From assembly GCF_017566145.1 (NCBI RefSeq), contig NZ_JABFCL010000002.1, forward strand, positions 365,712 to 429,711: a stretch of 64,000 nucleotides of DNA, written 5' to 3'. Of this stretch, positions 8,747 through 17,419 are shown piece after piece (position 1 is the first letter of the stretch; every line of letters starts with the position of its first letter). A program made the position numbers and the translations under genes. The notes below the pieces were generated by a model that made no database searches, was not told where the DNA came from, and saw nothing but the letters and a program-made list of their open reading frames with translations. Source of the DNA: Bittarella massiliensis (ex Durand et al. 2017) (lineage in GTDB: Bacteria; Bacillota; Clostridia; Oscillospirales; Ruminococcaceae).

Positions 8747-8860
8747 GATTTTCTTTCGGCAATGCAACATCTTCTTCCCTCAAAAAAACTGGGCTGGTTT
8801 GCCAATGGCAGACCGGCTTTTTTGTGCGTAAATTACAAAATCATCTGCCGAAAGAAAATT
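8747..8860 (+). ncRNA. Structured 5' leader, copy 1 (shared with 33.0 kb)
   Basis: The leader begins with ATTTTCTTTCGGCA (8748-8761) and ends with its exact reverse complement (8846-8859), which would close the whole structure. Inside is a hairpin GCTGGTTTGCC / GGCAGACCGGC (8793-8817) with an A-run before and TTTTTT after it, that is, a terminator hairpin ahead of the gene. The copy at 33032-33141 keeps the outer repeat and the hairpin position while changing paired bases. I do not recognise it as a named riboswitch. Confidence 0.55.
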
Positions 8861-8904
8861 TATCATTTACCATTGCTGCTTGCAGCGAAAAAGGGGAGGA
8901 AGAA

Positions 8905-11127
8905 ATGAAGAGAACGCTCAAACGGGCACTGGCTTCGCTCCTGTCGGGGGCGCTGGTGCTGACCATGGCGGTGGGGGCGCCGGCCCTCGCGGCGGACCCG
9001 GACACCGTCACCATCTACCACACCAACGACATGCACGCCTCGATGATCAGCGACGCCTTCAATCTGGCCCATGTCACGACCATTAAAAAGAGCACCCCCA
9101 ACAGCCTGCTGCTGGATGCGGGCGACGCCACCCAGGGGCAGCCCTTCTCCATGCTCACCAAGGGCAAGAGCGTCTTTGAACTGATGAACGCCGCCGGGTA
9201 CGACGCCATGGTGCTGGGCAACCACGAGTTTGACTATCCCCAGGAGACCCTGTTGGAAAATGTCAGGACTGCCAATTTCCCCGTTCTGGCGGGCAACCTG
9301 CAGTTTGGCAACGGATCCAACCAGGAACTCAAAAATGAGTTGGAGCGCGACTACATTGTCAAGACGGTGGGGGGCCACAAGATCGCCATCTTTGGGATGA
9401 TCTCCCCCGAGACCTCTAGCCTGGCCTCCCCCGACAAACTCAAGGGGCTGGACTTCCTCGACGTGAAGGACGAGACCACCCGCATCCTAAACCTCATTGA
9501 TGCCAATGAAACCGGCATCGACGCCGTCATCTGCCTGGCCCACTGCGGCTGGTCCACCGAGGAGAGATACTCCTCCAAGGCCATTGCCGAGGCGGGGGCC
9601 GGCAGGATCGACGTCATCATCGACGGCCACACCCACCAGGACATGCTGGAGGGAAAATCGGAGAAGGTCGGCGACACCCTTATCGTCTCCTCCGGCAGCA
9701 CCCTGGCCAATCTGGGCAAGCTGACCTTGACCTTTAGTGGCCACGACCTCACCGGCGTGGAGAGCGGCCGGATCAACAAGGCCACCGTTGAGGCCGAGGG
9801 CATTCAGCCCGACCCCACCTGCCAGGCGGCCATCGACAAGGTCAAAGCCATGCAGGAGGCCAGCAAAACCCAGAAGGTGGGCAACACCCAGTCCGCCCTC
9901 TACGCCAGCAAAATTCAGGCCCGCGCCCTGGACGATCAGGGCAATGTAGTGGATGTTGAGTACGGCGTCTCCGGCACCACCGAGGCAAACCTCTACGACC
10001 TGGTGGCCGACAGCCGCCGGTGGGAGGCCAAGGAGGCCCTCTCGGCCAACGCCGCATACAGCAACTTCGACTACATCGGCTACATCTGCAGCGGCAACGT
10101 GCGCGCCACCATCCCCGCCGGGGAGATCACCATGGAGAACGTCTACCAGATTCTCCCCTGGAGCGACTCGCCGGTCATCTATGTGGCCATCAGCCCCAAG
10201 ACCCTCTACGACATGGTGGAGGTAGGGGTCAGCAGCGTCACCTCGCAGGACGCTGTCACCGGGCAGATCAGCGGCGGCCACGGCCACTTTTTGATCCCCT
10301 CGGGCTTCACCTACACCTATGATCTCTCCAAGCCCGCCATCGCCTATGAGGAGTACAAAAAACCCGACGGCACCAAGGCCGGCCGCAAGATCCGAGAGGG
10401 AGAGCGGGTCACCGAGATCAAGCTGGAGGACGGCACCGTCCTCGACCGAAATGACGACGTGAAGTCGATCGTGGTCACCAGCGGCACCTACAACCTGGGC
10501 GGCGGCGACGGTTTCTGGGGTTTCACCGAGGACAACGCCTACACCAAGATCGGCAGCGGCGACGGGGAGAAGGGGATCTTCGTGCGCTATCTGGAATACC
10601 TGAGCGCCCAGCCGGAAAACAAGGACGGCATCCGGGTGCCGGTCAACGGTGGCCGGATCCGGGCCATCGGCGGCGGCTACACCGCCGAGAGCTACCAGGC
10701 CTCTGTCACCGCCTTCGGGGCGGGGGAACGGGCGGCCGGCGCCACCTTCCAGGTGCGCGTTGACGGCGGCGAGGCCAAGGCATACAAGACCGACGACAAG
10801 GGCCAGTTTGCCCTCACCCTCTCCAACGGGCCCCACGAGGTGACCGTCTTTAAGGAGGGCGCGGTGGAGGAGACCCTCTTCTACCTGGACAACTACGCGG
10901 GCATCCTCTCGGCTGTGGTGGAGAGCGAGAGCGCCATCCCCGCCGACAAGACCGAACCCTCCGGCGAGGAGAACAACCAGGGGGAGGGAAACAATCAGGG
11001 TGAAGGGGAGAAACCCGCCGGCGATCCCAGCGTCAACACCGGCGACGCCTTCCGCCCGGCGGCTGTGGCCGTCGCCCTCTCCGGAGCGGCTCTCACCGCT
11101 TTCCTGCTGCGCAAAAAGCGCCGCTAG
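8905..11127 (+). CDS. Secreted 5'-nucleotidase/UshA-type phosphoesterase
   Basis: The 740-residue protein starts at the ATG at 8905 after GGGGAGGA. It has a signal peptide (KRTLKR, hydrophobic core, ALAADPD). The metallophosphatase domain shows IYHTNDMHAS, LLDAGDATQG, VLGNHEFDYP, CLAHCGWS and DGHTHQDM, the metal ligands of UshA/YfkN enzymes. The 5'-nucleotidase C-terminal domain follows (~residues 360-600) with NVYQILPWSDSP, TSGTYNLGGGDGFWGF and IRVPVNGGRI. A linker with repeated NNQGEG leads to VNTGDAF, a hydrophobic helix and RKKRR, a sorting-type anchor. It probably strips phosphate from extracellular nucleotides. It is preceded by the shared structured leader. Confidence 0.88.
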   Translation: MKRTLKRALASLLSGALVLTMAVGAPALAADPDTVTIYHTNDMHASMISDAFNLAHVTTIKKSTPNSLLLDAGDATQGQPFSMLTKGKSVFELMNAAGYDAMVLGNHEFDYPQETLLENVRTANFPVLAGNLQFGNGSNQELKNELERDYIVKTVGGHKIAIFGMISPETSSLASPDKLKGLDFLDVKDETTRILNLIDANETGIDAVICLAHCGWSTEERYSSKAIAEAGAGRIDVIIDGHTHQDMLEGKSEKVGDTLIVSSGSTLANLGKLTLTFSGHDLTGVESGRINKATVEAEGIQPDPTCQAAIDKVKAMQEASKTQKVGNTQSALYASKIQARALDDQGNVVDVEYGVSGTTEANLYDLVADSRRWEAKEALSANAAYSNFDYIGYICSGNVRATIPAGEITMENVYQILPWSDSPVIYVAISPKTLYDMVEVGVSSVTSQDAVTGQISGGHGHFLIPSGFTYTYDLSKPAIAYEEYKKPDGTKAGRKIREGERVTEIKLEDGTVLDRNDDVKSIVVTSGTYNLGGGDGFWGFTEDNAYTKIGSGDGEKGIFVRYLEYLSAQPENKDGIRVPVNGGRIRAIGGGYTAESYQASVTAFGAGERAAGATFQVRVDGGEAKAYKTDDKGQFALTLSNGPHEVTVFKEGAVEETLFYLDNYAGILSAVVESESAIPADKTEPSGEENNQGEGNNQGEGEKPAGDPSVNTGDAFRPAAVAVALSGAALTAFLLRKKRR

Positions 11128-11155
11128 TTTGTAAAAGACCGGGTATACCTGTCAA

Positions 11156-11204
11156 GGGGGCCGGCGCTTTCCGCCAGTGGGCGGGGCGCCGGCCCCCCTG
11201 TCTT
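11156..11204 (+). terminator. Probable terminator after the 5'-nucleotidase gene
   Basis: GGGGGCCGGCGC pairs perfectly with GCGCCGGCCCCC across an 18-nt loop; the following T-run is weak (CTGTCTTT). Confidence 0.6.
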
Positions 11205-11385
11205 TGCAGGCGGGAGAGGGACTGGTGAAAAGCGCCAAAAAACGGCGCCGTTCCTGGTCATCCGTCCAAAGTTGGAGGGGAGGGGCCGCCGCCCCCTTCT
11301 TCCCCCGCACCGCGAGTGATACAATGAAGACAAGAAATTCATCCGCCCCGCTCGCCGGGGCCGAATACGCGAGGAGGTTGCGAGA

Positions 11386-12849
11386 ATGGAAGCGAAGAGC
11401 ATTGTCAAAGAGGCGGTGGCCAAGCGGGTGCCGGCCCTGCGAGAACTGCACCAGAGGATTTGGGAGAGCGCCGAGCTGGGCTATGAAGAGATCAAGTCCG
11501 CCCTGGCCCTGCGGGACTTCATGGCGTCCGAGGGCTTTGCGGTGGAGACCGGGGTTGCCGGCATCCCCACCGCCTTTGTGGCCAGCTACGGCAGCGGAAA
11601 GCCGATCATCGGCATTCTGGCCGAGTACGACGCCCTCTCCCAGCTCAGCCAGCAACCCGGCTGCCCCACCAAAGACCCCATCCCCGGGCAGGAGGGCGGC
11701 CACGGCTGCGGCCACAGCGCCCTGGGCACCGGTTCCGCGGCGGCGGCCGTGGCGATCAAGGACTACCTGGAGGCGACCGGGAAGAGCGGCACCGTCAAAC
11801 TCTACGGCTGCCCGGCCGAGGAGAACGGCTGGGGCAAGACCTTTATGGCCCGCGCCGGCCTCTTCGACGAGCTGGACTGTGCCTTCACCTGGCACCCCTC
11901 CTACGACAACGGCGTTTGGAGCACCAGCTCCCTGGCCAACGTCAGCGTGAAGTTCAAGTTCGCCGGCCGCACGGCCCACGCGGCGGCCGCCCCCCATGCG
12001 GGGAGAAGCGCCCTGGACAGCTGCGAGATCATGAATGTGGGGGTCAACTATCTGCGCGAGCACGTCATCCCCGAGGCGAGGATGCACTACGCCTACCTGG
12101 ATGTGGGCGGCACCTCCCCCAACGTGGTGCAGGACCACGCCTGCGTCCACTACTTTCTGCGCGCCCCCAAGAGCGCTCAGGTGCAGGAAATCCTGGCCCG
12201 GGTGAAGGACATCGCCAAGGGCGCCGCCCTCATCTGCGGCACCGAGTGCATCTGTGAAATTCAGTCGGGGATGAGCGACTACATCCCCAACCCCACCATG
12301 TCGGCGGTCATTCAGGAGTCCCTGACGGAATTGGGCGCCCCCGAATTTGACGGGGCGGATCAGGCGCTGGCGACGCAGTTTTTCCAGTCCCTGCCGGAGG
12401 AGAGCCGGCAGCAGGTCCTGGCCGGTCTGGCCAGGCGCTTTGGGGAAGAGCGGGCGCGGGAGATCGCCGCCGCCCCTCTGGAGGAGACCATCTCCCCCCT
12501 GGTGCTCACCAAGGTCGCCATGCCCGGCTCCACCGATGTGGGGGACGTGAGCTACGTCACCCCCACCGCCCAGGCCACCCTGGCCGGCTTCTGCATCGGA
12601 ACCACCCCGCACACCTGGCAGGTTACCGGACAAATCGGCTCCTCCATCGGGGAGAAGTGCTATCTGAAGGCCGGCGAGGTGCTGGCCCTCTCGGCGGCCA
12701 AGGTCATCGATCAACCCGAACTGTGTCAGCAGGCGCGGGAAGAGCTGCTGGCCGAGACCGGCGGCGTCTATGACTGCCCCGCCCCCGACGACGTGCTGCC
12801 CCCCATCCCCGAAGGGGTGGCCCAGCGTGCAAAAGAGGCCGGCCTCTAA
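11386..12849 (+). CDS. M20 amidohydrolase, AbgB-like
   Basis: A 487-residue M20-family metallopeptidase of the p-aminobenzoyl-glutamate hydrolase subunit B type. The ATG at 11386 follows GAGGAGG. Metal-site motifs are visible: ILAEYDALSQ, GGHGCGHSALG and CPAEENGWGK with the catalytic Glu, FTWHPSYDN, and the dimerisation (lid) domain start VKFKFAGRTAHAAAAPH. A late IGSSIGEKCYLKAGEVLAL stretch matches the family C-terminus. TGATACAAT at 11317-11325 could be an extended -10. The gene stands alone, and the exact amide substrate cannot be read from the sequence. Confidence 0.85.
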   Translation: MEAKSIVKEAVAKRVPALRELHQRIWESAELGYEEIKSALALRDFMASEGFAVETGVAGIPTAFVASYGSGKPIIGILAEYDALSQLSQQPGCPTKDPIPGQEGGHGCGHSALGTGSAAAAVAIKDYLEATGKSGTVKLYGCPAEENGWGKTFMARAGLFDELDCAFTWHPSYDNGVWSTSSLANVSVKFKFAGRTAHAAAAPHAGRSALDSCEIMNVGVNYLREHVIPEARMHYAYLDVGGTSPNVVQDHACVHYFLRAPKSAQVQEILARVKDIAKGAALICGTECICEIQSGMSDYIPNPTMSAVIQESLTELGAPEFDGADQALATQFFQSLPEESRQQVLAGLARRFGEERAREIAAAPLEETISPLVLTKVAMPGSTDVGDVSYVTPTAQATLAGFCIGTTPHTWQVTGQIGSSIGEKCYLKAGEVLALSAAKVIDQPELCQQAREELLAETGGVYDCPAPDDVLPPIPEGVAQRAKEAGL

Positions 12850-12879
12850 ACCGCCCGTTTCACAGAACTGTGTTTTTGC

Positions 12880-12908
12880 GCCCCCGCCGGCCGGCGGGGG
12901 CACTTTTC
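12880..12908 (+). terminator. Rho-independent terminator
   Basis: GCCCCCGCC-GGCC-GGCGGGGGC followed by ACTTTTCT. Confidence 0.75.
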
Positions 12909-13006
12909 TCTGTCCCTCAAGGGCCGTTTGCCCGGGCAGAGCGAGTGTCCATCCGTTTTTTATCAATAGGAAAAAATTATGCACTCCGACAAATTTTTAA
13001 CAAGAG

Positions 13007-13036
13007 TTCTGTGCATCTGCTACAAATTGCACAGAA
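13007..13036. promoter_or_regulatory. Inverted repeat upstream of the rnf promoter (possible operator)
   Basis: TTCTGTGCA (13007-13015) and its exact complement TGCACAGAA (13028-13036) are separated by 12 bp and centred about 85 bp upstream of the rnf -10. The symmetry suits a dimeric regulator; it does not match the Rex consensus I know. Confidence 0.35.
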
Positions 13037-13081
13037 AGCCTTTGCGCTTTTCGTGGTTTTCCCGATTCGACAGCAAATTGG

Positions 13082-13110
13082 TGTACAGCGGCGCGGGGAG
13101 ATGTTATAAT
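13082..13110 (+). promoter_or_regulatory. Promoter of the rnf operon
   Basis: A perfect -10 TATAAT (13105-13110) with the extended TG-n, 17 bp from the weak -35 TGTACA (13082-13087). The rest of 12909-13239 shows only the inverted repeat at 13007-13036. Confidence 0.65.
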
Positions 13111-13239
13111 ATCCAATTGTAAATAAACCGTGAAACCGGCGGGGAATGGGGCCTGCCCCCTTTTTGCGCACAGCCCGCCGGCGCTTTTGGCGCCGGGGTC
13201 TGCGCGCGCCGACGCGGTCAGTACGGGAGGGTACAATCT

Positions 13240-14574
13240 GTGTTTTCGTTTGGTAAGAACGCGTTCAAAAGAACCAGGGGCGGCGTTTTGCCGGGGCACC
13301 TTAAGAACACCAGCGGGTGCGCCACCGAGGCAATGCCGATCCCCAAAACCGTCCGCATCCACCTGGCGCAGCACGTGGGCAAGCCCTGCGAGCCCACAGT
13401 CAAGCCGGGGCAAGAGGTGTTTGTGGGCACCGTCATCGGGCGGACCGAAGGGGGGCTGGCCTCTGTCGTTCACGCCAGCGTCTCAGGCAAGGTGAGCGCC
13501 ATTGAGGAGTTCATTCTGCCCAACTCCATCCGCACCAAGGCGGTGGTCATTCAGGCCGACGGGGCCCAGACCCCGGACCCCGCCATCGCTCCCCCGGAGG
13601 TGTGCGACCGGGAGAGCTTTTTGGCCGCCGTGCGGGAGTCGGGCCTCATCGGCCTGGGGGGCGCGGGCTTTCCCACCTATGTCAAGCTCACCCCGCAAAA
13701 CCCCGAGGCCATCGACACCCTGATCATCAACGGGGCCGAGTGCGAGCCCTTCCTCACCGCCGACTACCGCGAGTGCCTGGAAAACGGAGACGATGTGCTG
13801 GAGGGGGTGCGGCTGGTGCAGAAGTATCTGGGCATCCGCACCGCCCTCATCGGCATTGAGGGGAACAAGCCCGAGGCCATCGCCGCCCTGACCAAGAAGG
13901 CCGAGGGGGACGAGCGCATCCAGGTGCGCACCCTGGTCACCCGCTACCCCCAGGGGGCGGAAAAGGTGATCGTCAACGAGCTCACCGGCCGGGTCATCCC
14001 CAAGGGCAAACTGCCGGCCGACGTGGGGGTGGTGGTGCTCAACATCTCCACCGTGGCCTTTATCGCCCGCTATTTAAAGACCGGCACCCCCCTGGTGGAA
14101 AAGCGGATCACCGTGGACGGCGACTGCATCAAGACCCCCAAAAACGTGCTGGCGCCGGTGGGCGCCTCCATCGCCGACGTGGCGGCCTTCTGCGGCGGCT
14201 ACGCCGAGGAGCCCAAGAAGATCCTGTTGGGCGGCCCCATGATGGGGATGTGCGTCTACACCGACGCCTACAACGTGGCCAAAAACACCAACGGCCTTCT
14301 CTTTTTGGGGGACAAGTATGTCAAGAGCCAGGCGGTCCTGGCCTGCATGAAGTGCGGCCGCTGCGCCGACGCCTGCCCCATGGGACTGATGCCCCCCCAG
14401 ATATACGAGGCCAACAAGGTAAACGACATGGAAGAGGTGGCCCGGCTGCAGGTGGACGCCTGCATGGAGTGCGGCTGCTGTGCCTTTGTCTGCCCCTCCA
14501 AGCGGCCGGTGACCCAGGCCATGCGGGAGGCCAAGGCCAACCTGCGCGACTACCGCGCCGACAAGAAGAAATAG
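13240..14574 (+). CDS. rnfC: Rnf electron transport complex subunit C
   Basis: The 444-residue peripheral subunit takes electrons from or passes them to NADH. The GTG start at 13240 follows GGGAGGG. An N-terminal biotinyl-lipoyl-like domain is followed by the NADH/FMN-binding Rossmann region (GLGGAGFPTYVKL, NGAECEPFLTADYR, TRYPQGAEK) and two C-terminal 4Fe-4S motifs (CMKCGRCADACP, CMECGCCAFVCP). It opens an rnfCDGEAB operon with short gaps or overlaps. The complex couples ferredoxin:NAD+ electron flow to ion translocation across the cytoplasmic membrane. Confidence 0.96.
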   Translation: MFSFGKNAFKRTRGGVLPGHLKNTSGCATEAMPIPKTVRIHLAQHVGKPCEPTVKPGQEVFVGTVIGRTEGGLASVVHASVSGKVSAIEEFILPNSIRTKAVVIQADGAQTPDPAIAPPEVCDRESFLAAVRESGLIGLGGAGFPTYVKLTPQNPEAIDTLIINGAECEPFLTADYRECLENGDDVLEGVRLVQKYLGIRTALIGIEGNKPEAIAALTKKAEGDERIQVRTLVTRYPQGAEKVIVNELTGRVIPKGKLPADVGVVVLNISTVAFIARYLKTGTPLVEKRITVDGDCIKTPKNVLAPVGASIADVAAFCGGYAEEPKKILLGGPMMGMCVYTDAYNVAKNTNGLLFLGDKYVKSQAVLACMKCGRCADACPMGLMPPQIYEANKVNDMEEVARLQVDACMECGCCAFVCPSKRPVTQAMREAKANLRDYRADKKK

Positions 14575-14591
14575 AGAGGGGAGGGGACAAC

Positions 14592-15557
14592 TTGAACACC
14601 CAAACAATCGAAAACAAGCTCATCGTTTCCTCATCGCCCCACCTGCGGGACAAGCGCACCACCTCTTCGGTGATGCGGGACGTGGTCATCGCCCTGATTC
14701 CGGCGATCGTCGCCTCCGGCATCCTCTTTGGCACCAAGGCGCTGATCCTGATCGCGGCCTGCATCGTCTCCTGCGTGGGCTTTGAGTATCTCTGGAACCT
14801 GCTGATGAAAAAACAGCAGACGGTGGGGGACTTCACCGCCGTCATCACCGGCATTCTGCTGGCCTTCAACCTGCCGGCCACCCTCCCCATCTGGATGGCG
14901 GTCATCGGCTGCTTCGTGGCCATCGTCGTGGTCAAACAGCTCTTTGGCGGCCTGGGGCAGAACTTTGTCAACCCGGCCATCGGCGGACGGATCGTGCTGG
15001 CCCTCTCCTTCACCTCGGCTATGACCGCCTACCCCAACGCCTTCTACTTTAAGGCCGGGGTGCAGACCATGGCCAGCGCCACCCCCCTGGTGTCCATCAA
15101 GAACATGTTTGCAAACGGCACCTGGGAGAAGCTGCCCAGCAACCTGAACCTCTTTTTGGGCAACCAGCCCGGCGTGCTGGGTGAGACCTGTGCCCTGGCG
15201 CTGATCGTCGGCGGGGTCTACCTGGTGGTTCGCCGGGTCATCAACCCCATCATCCCCTTGAGTTTCATCGGCACCGTCTTTGCCCTCACCGCTGTGGCCG
15301 GGGCCAACCCCCTGCAGCAGATTCTCTCCGGCGGGGTGATGCTGGGGGCCATCTTTATGGCCACCGACTACTCCACCAGCCCCATGACCAACGGGGGCAA
15401 GCTGATCTTCGGCATCGGCTGCGGGCTGATCACCGTGCTCATCCGCCTGTTCGGCTCCAGCGCCGAGGGGGTCAGCTACTCCATCATCTTGATGAACATC
15501 CTCTCCCCCCAGATCGACCGGTTGACCCGGCACAGAGTGTTTGGAGGTGGCAAGTAG
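14592..15557 (+). CDS. rnfD: Rnf complex membrane subunit D
   Basis: A 321-residue integral membrane subunit. The TTG at 14592 is chosen because GGGAGGGG lies just before it and the protein then starts LNTQTIENKLIVSSSPH, the usual RnfD/NqrB beginning. About ten hydrophobic helices follow, with FVNPAIGGRI in the middle and ASATPLVS, which matches the region carrying the covalent flavin on Thr in RnfD. It lies 17 bp after rnfC and 2 bp before rnfG. Confidence 0.93.
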   Translation: MNTQTIENKLIVSSSPHLRDKRTTSSVMRDVVIALIPAIVASGILFGTKALILIAACIVSCVGFEYLWNLLMKKQQTVGDFTAVITGILLAFNLPATLPIWMAVIGCFVAIVVVKQLFGGLGQNFVNPAIGGRIVLALSFTSAMTAYPNAFYFKAGVQTMASATPLVSIKNMFANGTWEKLPSNLNLFLGNQPGVLGETCALALIVGGVYLVVRRVINPIIPLSFIGTVFALTAVAGANPLQQILSGGVMLGAIFMATDYSTSPMTNGGKLIFGIGCGLITVLIRLFGSSAEGVSYSIILMNILSPQIDRLTRHRVFGGGK

Positions 15558-15559
15558 GA

Positions 15560-16102
15560 ATGGAGAAGAAAAACACCTTTCGGGAGATCGTCTGGCCGAT
15601 TCTCTCCCTGACCATCATCTGCCTGGTGGTCTCCCTGGCCCTGGGCGGGGTCAACATGCTGACGGAAAAGAAGATTCAGGACAACCTGGACGCGGTGGCC
15701 AACGCCGGCCGCCGGGAGGTCCTGCCCGATGCGGCCGACTTTGAAAAGATTGAACTCACCCCCGAGATGGAGGCCCTGGGCGTCACCGAGGTGTACAGCG
15801 CCGGCGACGCGGGCTTTGTGATCTCCGCCTCCCAGAAGGGCTACGCCGGCCAGGTGCCGGTGATGGTGGGCATCGGCGCCGACGGCGCCATCACCCGCAT
15901 CAAGGTGATGGACAACGAAGAGACCCCGGGCCTGGGCAAGCGGGTCGAGGAGGAGAGCTTCTGGGGCAAGTTCTCCGGCAAACAGGGGAGCGTGGCCGAC
16001 GTGGCCACCCTCGCCGGAGCCACCTTCTCTTCCACCGCGGTGCGCGACAGCGTGCAAAACGCCCTAAGCGTCTATGAGATGGTGAAAGGAGGGGCAAACT
16101 GA
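15560..16102 (+). CDS. rnfG: Rnf complex subunit G (FMN-binding)
   Basis: A 180-residue protein with one N-terminal transmembrane helix (IVWPILSLTIICLVVSLAL) and an extracytoplasmic FMN-binding domain. The AGATFSSTAV stretch near the C-terminus contains the Thr that carries covalent FMN in this family. NEETPGLGKRV is the other family hallmark. The stop codon overlaps the start of rnfE. Confidence 0.95.
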   Translation: MEKKNTFREIVWPILSLTIICLVVSLALGGVNMLTEKKIQDNLDAVANAGRREVLPDAADFEKIELTPEMEALGVTEVYSAGDAGFVISASQKGYAGQVPVMVGIGADGAITRIKVMDNEETPGLGKRVEEESFWGKFSGKQGSVADVATLAGATFSSTAVRDSVQNALSVYEMVKGGAN

Positions 16103-16818
16103 TGGCAGAACAGAAAAAGGGGGGCCACCTGAAAAACCTCACCAACGGCCTCTTAAAGGAAAATCCGGTCCTGCGGCTGGTGCTGGGCACCTGCCCGACC
16201 ATGGCCGTCACCACCATGGCGGCCAACGGCCTGGGGATGGGCATTGCCGCCACCGTGGTCCTCATCGGCTCCAACCTGGTCATCTCCCTGCTGCGAAACT
16301 TCATCCCCAAACAGGTGCGCATCCCCGCCTACATCACTGTGATCGCCGGCTTTGTGACCATGGTGCAGCTGATCGTCAAGGCCTTCGCCCCCGATCTGGA
16401 CAAGGCGTTGGGCATCTTCCTGCCCCTAATCGTGGTCAACTGCATCATCCTCGGCCGGGCCGAGATGTTCGCCTCGAAACACGGGCCGCTGGACTCAGTC
16501 CTCGACGGTCTGGGGATGGGCGTCGGCTTTACGGTGGTGCTGGTGATCATGGGCTCCATCCGCGAGATCATCGGCAGCGGCACCTGGTTTGGCATCGCCC
16601 TCACCGCCGACCTCATCACCCCCATGGGGATCATGAAGCTGGCCCCGGGCGGGTTCTTCCTCTTCGGCTGCCTGATGGCCCTGGCCAATGTAATCACCAC
16701 CCGCAAGACCGGAAAGCCCGCCGTGGGCAAGATGGACGGCTGCGCCGGCTGTGCGGGCTGTGCCAACAAGGAAATCTGCGGTGAGGTCGAGAAAAAAGAG
16801 GAGGGCGAGAACCGATGA
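16102..16818 (+). CDS. rnfE: Rnf complex membrane subunit E with Cys-rich tail
   Basis: A 238-residue integral membrane subunit of about six helices (LVLGTCPTMAVTTMAANGLG, IFLPLIVVNCIILGRAE, LDGLGMGVGFTVVLVIMG). It overlaps rnfG by one base and rnfA by four. Unusually, the C-terminus continues past the last helix into a hydrophilic tail with CAGCAGCANKEIC, four cysteines that could bind a metal or cluster; RnfE proteins usually end without it. Confidence 0.95.
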   Translation: MAEQKKGGHLKNLTNGLLKENPVLRLVLGTCPTMAVTTMAANGLGMGIAATVVLIGSNLVISLLRNFIPKQVRIPAYITVIAGFVTMVQLIVKAFAPDLDKALGIFLPLIVVNCIILGRAEMFASKHGPLDSVLDGLGMGVGFTVVLVIMGSIREIIGSGTWFGIALTADLITPMGIMKLAPGGFFLFGCLMALANVITTRKTGKPAVGKMDGCAGCAGCANKEICGEVEKKEEGENR

Positions 16819-17405
16819 AACAGATTTTTGTCATTTTGGTCAGCGCCATCCTGGTGGACAACTTCGTCCTCTCCAAATTCCTGGGCTGCTGTCCCTTCCT
16901 GGGGGTCTCCAAAAAGATGGATTCCGCCCTGGGGATGAGCGGTGCCGTCATCTTCGTCATGGCCCTGGCCTCGGCGGCCACCTGGCCCATTCAGCACTAC
17001 CTGCTGGAGGAGATGAATCTGGAATACATGAACACCCTGGTGTTCATCCTGGTCATCGCCGCCCTGGTGCAGCTGGTGGAGATCATCCTCAAGCGCTATA
17101 TCCCCAGCCTGCACAAGGCCCTGGGCATCTACCTGCCCCTCATCACCACCAACTGCGCGGTGCTGGGGGTAACCATGCTCAACGTGGACAACAAGTACGG
17201 CTTTTGGGAGTCGGTGGTCAACGGCATCGGCGCGGGCGTCGGCTTTATGCTGGCCCTGGTGCTCTTCGCCGGGGTTCGCCGCAAACTGGAGAGCTGCGAC
17301 GTCCCCAAGGCCTTCCGGGGCCTCCCCATCACCCTGGTGGCCGCTTCGCTGGTCTCCCTGTCCTTTATGGGCTTCGCCGGTCTGGCGGAGAACATGTTTA
17401 AGTAA
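16815..17405 (+). CDS. rnfA: Rnf complex membrane subunit A
   Basis: A 196-residue integral membrane subunit, paralogous to RnfE in inverted topology. Conserved NFVLSKFLGCCPFLGVSKK near the N-terminus and LPLITTNCAVLGV in mid-protein carry the cysteines that hold the intramembrane iron-sulfur centre in the family. The start overlaps rnfE. Confidence 0.96.
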   Translation: MKQIFVILVSAILVDNFVLSKFLGCCPFLGVSKKMDSALGMSGAVIFVMALASAATWPIQHYLLEEMNLEYMNTLVFILVIAALVQLVEIILKRYIPSLHKALGIYLPLITTNCAVLGVTMLNVDNKYGFWESVVNGIGAGVGFMLALVLFAGVRRKLESCDVPKAFRGLPITLVAASLVSLSFMGFAGLAENMFK

Positions 17406-17419
17406 GGGGGGCTGAGAGA

